DNA from: Campylobacterota bacterium
GTDB lineage: Bacteria; Campylobacterota; Campylobacteria; Campylobacterales; SZUA-545
DNA: 12,313 nucleotides
Assembly: GCA_003561815.1 (NCBI GenBank)
Contig: PWVP01000122.1
Coordinates: 1-12,313 of the forward strand
Reading direction: 5' to 3'
Shown here: piece by piece, positions 7,592-12,313 of the stretch
Layout of the letters: each line of letters starts with the position of its first letter
Numbering within the stretch: position 1 is the first letter of the stretch
Position numbers and translations under genes: made by a program
Notes under the pieces: model-generated
Databases searched by the model: none
Told to the model about the DNA's origin: nothing
The model's input: only the letters and a program-made list of their open reading frames with translations

Positions 7592-8071
7592 ATGAATCTG
7601 ACACATCTGGATGAGAGACACCGGCCCAAGATGGTCGATGTCTCCCAAAAGACGGCCACAATCCGCGAGGCGCGCGCCAGCGGCATTATCACGATGAGCC
7701 CGGCGGCCTACGAGGCGATTGTCCAGGAGCAGGTGAAAAAGGGGCCGGTGCTGCAGACAGCGATTATCGCGGCGATCCAGGGGGCGAAAAAGACGCCCGA
7801 TCTGATCCCCATGTGCCATCCGCTGCTTCTAAGCGGTGTGCAGTGCGATATTGAGGAGCAGCCCCGGAGCCATAGCTTTAAGCTGCTGGTCACGGTGCGT
7901 CTTAGCGGCAACACCGGCGTGGAGATGGAGGCGCTCACCGGTGTGAGTGTGGGGCTTTTGACCATCTATGACATGGTCAAAGCGATCGATAAGGCGATGG
8001 TGATTGGCCCGGTTCAGCTGGAAGAAAAGAGCGGAGGAAAAAGCGGTGACTTTAGACGGACAGACCCCTGA
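7592..8071 (+). CDS. moaC: Cyclic pyranopterin monophosphate synthase MoaC
   Basis: MoaC converts the 3',8-cyclo-GTP product of MoaA to cyclic pyranopterin monophosphate, the first stable intermediate of molybdenum cofactor synthesis, in the cytoplasm as a hexamer. The protein is 159 residues, normal length. The residues matching E. coli Lys51, His77, Glu112, Glu114, Asp128 and Lys131 are all present, as Lys50, His76 (in PMCHP), Glu111 and Glu113 (GNTGVEMEALTG), Asp127 and Lys130 (YDMVKAIDK). The ATG is supported by AAGGAG at 7581-7586, which overlaps the uppP stop. No other moa, mog or moe gene is in the window, so the rest of the pathway is encoded elsewhere. The 3' end overlaps the next gene by 26 bp. 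Confidence 0.98.
   Translation: MNLTHLDERHRPKMVDVSQKTATIREARASGIITMSPAAYEAIVQEQVKKGPVLQTAIIAAIQGAKKTPDLIPMCHPLLLSGVQCDIEEQPRSHSFKLLVTVRLSGNTGVEMEALTGVSVGLLTIYDMVKAIDKAMVIGPVQLEEKSGGKSGDFRRTDP
8033..8037 (+). promoter_or_regulatory. Ribosome-binding site fixing the DUF493 start
   Basis: GGAGG lies inside the 3' end of moaC, eight bases before GTG at 8046. It selects this GTG over the upstream in-frame ATG at 8004, which would add 14 residues with no family counterpart. Confidence 0.7.
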
Positions 8072-8306
8072 GATCGCCTACCCGTGCCACTGGGAGTACC
8101 GGCTGGTCGGGCGCGATGCCGATGTGATGCAGACGCGGGCAGCGGCGATTATGGGCGATCGTGAACACACCCTCAAAAGGGGCCATCAGAGCAAAAAGGG
8201 CACCTTTATCAGTCTCCATCTCAAAGCGCTGGTCTTTAGCCACGACGATCGGCGCGCGCTCTTTGATGCGCTTCGCGCCGATAGCGCCTTTCTTCATGTG
8301 CTATAG
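8046..8306 (+). CDS. DUF493 (YbeD / HP0495-like) small protein
   Basis: This 86-residue protein has an N-terminal IAYPCHWEYRLVG segment resembling the IIYPCLWDYRVI segment I recall for Helicobacter pylori HP0495, also 86 residues. E. coli YbeD is 87 residues. The family adopts a small ferredoxin-like or ACT-like alpha/beta fold; its function is not established, and a regulatory role has been proposed. The GTG start at 8046 has GGAGG eight bases upstream and gives the family length. The gene overlaps moaC by 26 bp in a different frame, so translation is probably coupled. The stop overlaps the stop of the convergent ABM gene. Family assignment is by recalled similarity, without a search. Confidence 0.85.
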   Translation: MTLDGQTPEIAYPCHWEYRLVGRDADVMQTRAAAIMGDREHTLKRGHQSKKGTFISLHLKALVFSHDDRRALFDALRADSAFLHVL

Positions 8307-8309
8307 CAC
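8298..8309. repeat. 12-bp perfect palindrome spanning two convergent stop codons
   Basis: GTGCTATAGCAC is its own reverse complement. Read in either direction it encodes Val-Leu-stop, so both the DUF493 protein and the opposing ABM protein end in Val-Leu with a TAG stop. The two genes share the six bases 8301-8306. The palindrome has no T-run on either side and is too short to be a convincing bidirectional terminator. Confidence 0.8.
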
Positions 8310-8651
8310 AGGCGCGTCGTAGGCCTCCGGCTCGTCGGTGTAGACAGTGACATTGTACGCCTCCACCAGGCCATCAGGGCTCAAGCAGTGGCGCTGAAAA
8401 AAGGAGACAATCTCCTGACGCTGGCAGTGGGCGCGGAAGCTCGCATCATCCCGCCACGCCTCGTGAAAGACGATGGGGTAGCTCTGCCCGTCGGCAAAGG
8501 GGTGATGGGGGATGTGGCGGGTGACGCGGTAGTAGAGACACCCCTCTTCGCGCAGGGTGTTGGGCTCTAAACGCTGGAGCGTCTCAAAGAGTTCGCGCGC
8601 TTTACCCTCTTTGGGTTTGAAAGCGGCGGTGCAGTAGATAGTTTTAGACAC
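8301..8651 (-). CDS. ABM-domain (YgiN-like) putative monooxygenase
   Basis: This 116-residue protein has the pattern of the antibiotic biosynthesis monooxygenase (ABM) dimeric alpha/beta-barrel family. It shows an N-terminal beta strand (IYCTAAFKPK), then a helix containing KARELFETLQRLEPNTLREEG, YYRV, and the core motif FHEAWRDDASFRAH around residues 62-75. Members include quinol monooxygenase YgiN and small stress-linked proteins, and many have no known substrate; nothing here fixes the reaction. The start is GTG at 8651, five bases after AAGGAG (complement of 8657-8662). It lies 12 bp downstream of the sensor kinase stop and is probably in the same operon. No signal peptide is seen, so it should be cytoplasmic. 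Confidence 0.75.
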   Translation of the reverse strand: MSKTIYCTAAFKPKEGKARELFETLQRLEPNTLREEGCLYYRVTRHIPHHPFADGQSYPIVFHEAWRDDASFRAHCQRQEIVSFFQRHCLSPDGLVEAYNVTVYTDEPEAYDAPVL

Positions 8652-8663
8652 TGTTTCTCCTTT

Positions 8664-11021
8664 TTATGATTTAAGGGGCAGGGTGATGATGAAGGCGGCC
8701 CCTTGATCCTGGTTGCGCGCCTCGAGGGTGCCGCCCATGCTCTTTTCGAGCACCATCTTGCATATCTGAAGGCCGATGCCGGTTCCCTTCTCCCCCTTGG
8801 TGGTGACATGGGGCTCAAAGAGCTTCTCAGGCAGCAGCGCCTCATCGATGCCACCGGCATTATCGCTGATGGTGATCATCTGGTGGGCCTGATCTCTGCT
8901 AAAGCGGATGGTGATCAGCGGCTTTTCGATTTCGCGCTCTTCGAGGGCATCTTTGGCGTTGCTGATGAGATTGAAGACCGCCTGCTTAAACTCATTGGGG
9001 TAGCCGACGATATCGCACACACCGCTCTGCTCGATTTTCACCTCGATAGAGCGCCGTTTGAGGGAGGCCGAGAGGATGCGCAGGATGTGCTCGACCGCGT
9101 GGCGCGCATCAAACGCGACCCGCTCCTTGGTGGGGCTAAAGAAGTTTTTAAAGTCATCGATCGTCTGGGCCATAAACGCCACCTGCTCAAGGATAACCCG
9201 CTCACCCTTAGCCAGTGGCTTGGGCTCAATCTCATCATAGGCGATCATATCCAGGGCATTTTGGGCTGAGAGGGCGATGGCGTTGAGCGGCTGCTTCCAC
9301 TGATGCGCGATCGCGCCGATCATCTCCCCCATCGCCGCCATCTTCGACTGCTGGATTAGTAGCGAGGCTTGAGCCTGGCGCTCACGCTCAAGCTCCAGAC
9401 GACGACTCACCTCCTGCTCCACCCGCTCTTCGAGGGTTTTGTTGATGCTCTGAAGCTCCTGGGTTTTGGCCGCCACCTGGTTGGAGAGTGCCCGCTTGAT
9501 AAACCAGAGAATAACCAGCGCCACCGCCAAAAGCCCCATCAGTGCCAGCAGAAGGTAAAAAAGCGCCGTGCTGATGGGTGGCTCATCGTAGAGGTGATCA
9601 AACCACTCGCGGTGCAGGGCGTCATAGGTGCCATCGGCCCGGACGATCGCTAGCCCCTCATTGAGAATGGCCAGCAGCTCCCAGTTGCCCCGCTGCACGG
9701 CAAAACAGAAATCTTGACGAAACCGGGTCAGGGGCCTGGAGAGCAGCTTGAGATTTTTCAGATCCATCTGCTTTAGAAGGCCCTGGGCGACTAGCTGCTG
9801 CACCACCACCGCATCCCCTTCGCCCTGGGAGAGTCTTTTAAACGCCTCTTCAAAGGTGGTCGTCAAAATCAGATGATCGCTGATCTGCTCTCTTCGTAGA
9901 AACTCCTCGGCATTATCCCCGCGCATCACCAGGATCGCTCGACCTTTAAGATCCTCTGCCTGCTGGATATCGCTCCCTTTGCGCACCACAATCCCGCCAA
10001 AGAGCTGAATATAGGGGGTGGTAAAATCGTAGAGCAGCTCCCGTTCGGGTGTGCGCCCCACCAGCGGGAGCGCATCGATCTGGCCGCTGGCGAGATCGCT
10101 CTGGAGCTTGCTCCAGGGCCCCACCTCGAAACTCACCTCTTTGCCCATCGCCTCCAGTGCCGCGCGCATCAGCGCCACAGAGAAGCCATCGGCGCGCCCA
10201 TCGGGCAGAACGATTGAGAAGGGCGGGTAGTCCAGCTCGCTGGCAGAGCGGATATGGCCGATGTCGCGATAGCTGGGGGTGTGCGGGTGCCACCTTTGAT
10301 AGATCTCTAGATAGTCAGGTGAGCGCAGCAGCTCTTGAAGGGCGCTATCCAGCCGCTTGAGCAGATCCGGTCGATCGGCCCGGACGCGAATGGCCCGCTT
10401 GATCTCTTTAATCGGCGCGCCAAAGGGGGCGATCTGATCCTTTAGCCCCTTTTGCTGGATCATGGCCATAATGGGGGTGTCCGGGTAGATCAGGATATCG
10501 ATGCGCCCAGAGAGCAGGGCGTTGAGCGCCTCCTCTTTGGTTCTAAAACGCAGCAGCGCTTTGTGGGGGTGCGCCTCTATCAGATCTTCGCCGACATTGC
10601 CGATCACAACCCCCACATGCCGATCGGCGATGTCGTCTAGATGGTGCAGATTGGCAGTACCTGTCCGTCGAAACATCTGGATGTGGATCGTCTCGATGGG
10701 GGTGCTAAAGAGCGCTTTGGCTTCGCGCTGGGGGGTGATGCCGGAGTTGGGGACGACATCGCCGATCCCCTCTTCAAAAGAGGCGCGGTTGGAGTCAGCC
10801 CAGCTATCAAAGAGCAGATACTCAATCTCGAGATTGGCCCTCTGGGCTACCGCTTCGATAATCTCGATCGCAAAACCGGTAGGCTGGCCGTCGCTATCGA
10901 GCGTGTACTGAGGCGGGAAGTTTTTCAGAGCGTGGACGGTGATCCGCTCACCCGAGGCGCTAAGTAGCGGTGGCAAAAAAAGCAGTAGCGCCAGCAGCGC
11001 GCTCGCGGCCCTTAAGATCAT
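8664..11021 (-). CDS. Sensor histidine kinase with two tandem periplasmic solute-binding domains
   Basis: This 785-residue inner-membrane sensor starts with a signal-like segment (1-23: Arg4, then a Leu/Ala-rich core). Two solute-binding family 3 (Venus-flytrap) domains follow, at about 26-245 and 256-475; each keeps an Arg-containing ligand-clamp segment (GITPQRE, Arg99; GRTPERE, Arg327). Then come one transmembrane helix (485-508), a coiled-coil linker (about 510-560) and a kinase core. The phosphoacceptor is His573 in AHQWKQPLN. The N box is NLISNAKDAL (684-693), G1 is DNAGGI (720-725) and G2 is GEKGTGIGL (743-751). The sensor part resembles BvgS/EvgS, but PAS, receiver and Hpt domains are absent. 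Likely ligands are amino acids or similar small molecules. No response regulator is nearby. The ATG has no good Shine-Dalgarno and lies 39 bp after yebC. Confidence 0.92.
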   Translation of the reverse strand: MILRAASALLALLLFLPPLLSASGERITVHALKNFPPQYTLDSDGQPTGFAIEIIEAVAQRANLEIEYLLFDSWADSNRASFEEGIGDVVPNSGITPQREAKALFSTPIETIHIQMFRRTGTANLHHLDDIADRHVGVVIGNVGEDLIEAHPHKALLRFRTKEEALNALLSGRIDILIYPDTPIMAMIQQKGLKDQIAPFGAPIKEIKRAIRVRADRPDLLKRLDSALQELLRSPDYLEIYQRWHPHTPSYRDIGHIRSASELDYPPFSIVLPDGRADGFSVALMRAALEAMGKEVSFEVGPWSKLQSDLASGQIDALPLVGRTPERELLYDFTTPYIQLFGGIVVRKGSDIQQAEDLKGRAILVMRGDNAEEFLRREQISDHLILTTTFEEAFKRLSQGEGDAVVVQQLVAQGLLKQMDLKNLKLLSRPLTRFRQDFCFAVQRGNWELLAILNEGLAIVRADGTYDALHREWFDHLYDEPPISTALFYLLLALMGLLAVALVILWFIKRALSNQVAAKTQELQSINKTLEERVEQEVSRRLELERERQAQASLLIQQSKMAAMGEMIGAIAHQWKQPLNAIALSAQNALDMIAYDEIEPKPLAKGERVILEQVAFMAQTIDDFKNFFSPTKERVAFDARHAVEHILRILSASLKRRSIEVKIEQSGVCDIVGYPNEFKQAVFNLISNAKDALEEREIEKPLITIRFSRDQAHQMITISDNAGGIDEALLPEKLFEPHVTTKGEKGTGIGLQICKMVLEKSMGGTLEARNQDQGAAFIITLPLKS

Positions 11022-11060
11022 GTGCGCTCTGTGGATGTGCGCTTTGAGCCCAGGGGGCGC

Positions 11061-11771
11061 TTAGGCGCGATTGGTATAGACCGCCTGAACATCGTCATCC
11101 TCCTCGATACGCTCAAGGAGCTTTTCGATCTCGGCGTGCTGTTCGTCGGTAAACTCCACCGGCGAGACGGGCAGGTACTGTAAGGCAGCGCTTAAGGGGA
11201 CAATCTCAAGCGCCTCCAGGGCACTGGCCAGCTCGCCGAAGCTGGTGTAGTCGCCGTAGACATAGACGGTATTGCCATCTGTCTCCATCTCATCGAGTCC
11301 GGCATCGATGAGGGCAAGCTCTATCTCCTCCAGATCCGTTTCGTCGCTCTTTTCAAACTCAAAGACCGCCTTACGGTTAAAGAGAAACTCCAGCGATCCG
11401 GTCGGTACCAGCTGCCCGCCCGCTTTGCTGAAGTAGAGTTTGATGTTGGCCACGGTGCGGGTGGGGTTATCGGTGGCGGTCTCGATAATCACCATCACCC
11501 CGTGCGGCCCCTTACCCTCGTAGCGCACCTCGCTGATCTCGGCAGCCCCTTTGCCCTCGGCCCGTTTGATGGCCGCTTCGATGTTGTCTTTGGGTAGGTT
11601 CTGGGTCTTGGCCGTCTGGATCGCGCTTCTAAGGCGCGGATTCATCTCCGGGTCGCTGCCACCCTCTTTAGCGGCGATGGTGATGGCGCGGGCCAGCTTG
11701 GGAAAGACCCGCGACATATTGGCCCACCGCTTCTCTTTGGCGGCGCGGCGGTACTCAAAAGCTCGGCCCAT
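11061..11771 (-). CDS. yebC: YebC/PmpR family protein
   Basis: This 236-residue cytoplasmic protein is typical of the family in length and in motifs: MGRAFEYRRAAKEKRWANMS at the N-terminus, AAKEGG, NPRLRSAI, AKTQNLPKDNIEAAIKRA, and RYEGKGPHGV with ETATDNPTRTVANIK. Family members were long annotated as transcriptional regulators (PmpR represses quorum-sensing genes in Pseudomonas). Recent work on some members supports a ribosome-associated role at difficult peptide bonds. The sequence does not decide between the two. The start ATG has AAGGAG seven bases upstream (complement of 11779-11784) and a perfect TATAAT 33 bases upstream. The sensor kinase follows after 39 bp on the same strand and may be co-transcribed. 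Confidence 0.95.
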   Translation of the reverse strand: MGRAFEYRRAAKEKRWANMSRVFPKLARAITIAAKEGGSDPEMNPRLRSAIQTAKTQNLPKDNIEAAIKRAEGKGAAEISEVRYEGKGPHGVMVIIETATDNPTRTVANIKLYFSKAGGQLVPTGSLEFLFNRKAVFEFEKSDETDLEEIELALIDAGLDEMETDGNTVYVYGDYTSFGELASALEALEIVPLSAALQYLPVSPVEFTDEQHAEIEKLLERIEEDDDVQAVYTNRA

Positions 11772-11803
11772 AGTGGCGCTCCTTGGGGGAAAATGTGGGC
11801 GCT

Positions 11804-11809
11804 ATTATA
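11804..11809 (-). promoter_or_regulatory. -10 element of the yebC promoter
   Basis: The minus strand reads TATAAT, a perfect sigma-70 -10 box, 33 bases upstream of the yebC ATG in the 53-bp spacer. It predicts a short leader of about 25 nt that contains AAGGAG. No -35 is recognisable 16-18 bases further upstream (AAAACC region), a pattern common in Campylobacterota. It probably drives yebC, and by read-through the kinase and ABM genes. Confidence 0.55.
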
Positions 11810-11824
11810 GTCCAGTAGGGCTGA

Positions 11825-12094
11825 TCAGGTTTTCGGGCCATCGGAGCTGTCATCGAGCACGCACACCTGCTTCTGCACCCGCTGATGCGTTACCAGCTCT
11901 TGAACCAGTGCGCTGCGAATCGCTTTGAGGATATGTTTGGCCAGATGGTTCTCTAGCCGGATCTCCTGATCGCCACAGACGAGCGAGAAGTTTTTGCGGT
12001 TAAAGTGGTTATCCAGCGCATGGGTCTTCTCACTCAGATCGGCCAGCCGCGCCTCTAGCTCCTCGATATCGTTTGCCATCTCCTGCTCATACAT
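11825..12094 (-). CDS. Hypothetical small coiled-coil-like protein
   Basis: I do not recognise this 89-residue protein. Residues about 8-28 (DIEELEARLADLSEKTHALD) show a heptad-like Ile/Leu pattern and may form a coiled coil. The middle is charged and mixed (NHFNRKNFSLVCGDQEIRLE). A helix with basic patches (HLAKHILKAIRSALVQELV) precedes a polar, acidic C-terminus (DDSSDGPKT). It has two Cys (40 and 77), no signal peptide and no membrane segment. The ATG at 12094 follows AAAGG with suitable spacing on the minus strand. A later ATG (codon 6) has AGGAG directly abutting it and is less likely. The gene lies between queA and yebC on the same strand, with spacers of 53 bp on each side. Gene reality rests on its compact placement and ribosome-binding site. 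Confidence 0.6.
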   Translation of the reverse strand: MYEQEMANDIEELEARLADLSEKTHALDNHFNRKNFSLVCGDQEIRLENHLAKHILKAIRSALVQELVTHQRVQKQVCVLDDSSDGPKT

Positions 12095-12120
12095 GCCGCG
12101 CCTTTAATGTGGTTTCTTTA

Positions 12121-12126
12121 ATAGTA
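12121..12126 (-). promoter_or_regulatory. Weak -10-like hexamer upstream of the 89-residue gene
   Basis: The minus strand reads TACTAT, four of six matches to TATAAT, 27 bases upstream of the ATG at 12094 in the 53-bp spacer after queA. No -35 is recognisable. The small gene may equally be read through from queA. Confidence 0.2.
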
Positions 12127-12147
12127 CCCCAAAAGCTTAACAGGGAG

Positions 12148-12313
12148 CTAAAGAATCAGCATCCCGTCACCGTAGCTGTAGAAACGGTAGCGCTCTTGGA
12201 TCGCCTCCTGGTAGAGCGCGCGGGTCTTTTCAAGCCCCAAAAAGGCGGCCACCAGCATCAGCAGGGTCGATCGGGGCAGGTGGAAGTTGGTCATCAGGTG
12301 ATCGGTGCAGATC
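12148..12313 (-). CDS. queA: S-adenosylmethionine:tRNA ribosyltransferase-isomerase (C-terminal end, rest outside window)
   Basis: The minus strand from the window edge encodes the last 55 residues of QueA. The segments TNFHLPRSTLLMLVAAF and ERYRFYSYGDGMLIL-stop match the conserved QueA C-terminus (E. coli TNFHLPKSTLLMLVSAF and KYRFFSYGDAM). QueA transfers and rearranges the ribosyl group of S-adenosylmethionine onto preQ1 at position 34 of tRNAs with GUN anticodons, giving epoxyqueuosine. The stop is TAG (complement of 12148-12150). The 5' part lies beyond base 12313. No terminator is visible in the 53 bp before the next minus-strand gene. Confidence 0.95.
   Translation of the reverse strand, partial: ICTDHLMTNFHLPRSTLLMLVAAFLGLEKTRALYQEAIQERYRFYSYGDGMLIL

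Noticed and set aside
7582..7592. Possible molybdenum-cofactor riboswitch before moaC
   Set aside because: Only nine bases separate uppP and moaC, so there is no room for a leader RNA.
8004..8045. ATG at 8004 as the DUF493 start
   Set aside because: It adds 14 residues absent from the family, while GTG 8046 has a GGAGG eight bases upstream.
8250..8280. 7-bp inverted repeat (CGGCGCG / CGCGCCG) with a 17-base loop near the DUF493 end
   Set aside because: It is inside the coding sequence, has a long loop and no T-run; likely incidental to GC-rich codons.
11020..11043. 9-bp direct repeat ATGTGCGCT, two copies 15 bases apart, around the kinase start
   Set aside because: Short and only two copies; no operator-like symmetry.

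Overview
The window looks like chromosomal core-genome DNA from a member of the Campylobacterota (Epsilonproteobacteria). The evidence is the block rpoC - rpsL - rpsG - fusA with no tuf after fusA, an 86-residue HP0495/DUF493-type protein next to moaC, and a histidine kinase with an HQWKQPLN phosphoacceptor box, which is frequent in that phylum. The DNA is clearly GC-rich by eye, high for this phylum, so a high-GC lineage (for example Nitratifractor-like or Hydrogenimonas-like) is a guess only; no genus can be fixed from the sequence.

Plus strand, 1-8306. Bases 1-2736 hold the C-terminal two thirds of RNA polymerase beta' (rpoC, 5' end outside the window). A stem-loop without a U-tract follows, then rpsL (S12), rpsG (S7) and fusA (EF-G). 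A strong hairpin sits in the rpsG-fusA spacer, and a textbook UUCG-loop terminator ends the block after fusA. A second plus-strand group follows. It begins with a six-helix membrane protein of the DsbD_2 / 'sulfite exporter TauE/SafE' type with a Met-rich Cys-His tail. Next come uppP (undecaprenyl-diphosphatase, TTG start), moaC (molybdopterin precursor synthesis) and a small DUF493 protein whose GTG start lies inside the end of moaC.

Strand switch at 8301-8306. The DUF493 gene and an ABM-domain gene converge and overlap by their stop codons, inside a 12-bp perfect palindrome. No terminator is visible there.

Minus strand, 12313-8301, read in transcription order. It starts with the 3' end of queA (queuosine synthesis), then an unrecognised 89-residue coiled-coil-like protein, then a YebC/PmpR-family protein preceded by a perfect TATAAT. 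After these come a 785-residue sensor kinase with two tandem periplasmic solute-binding domains and a small ABM-fold (YgiN-like) protein. YebC, kinase and ABM are closely spaced and probably co-transcribed. No response regulator is present for the kinase.

Most of the window is ordinary housekeeping sequence. The parts worth a second look are the tandem-binding-domain kinase paired with an ABM protein, the Met-rich tail of the TauE/SafE-like protein, and the rpsG-fusA hairpin. I saw no mobile elements, CRISPR arrays, tRNA or rRNA genes, and no gene-free stretch over 300 bases. I did not find convincing evidence of a wholly new system.
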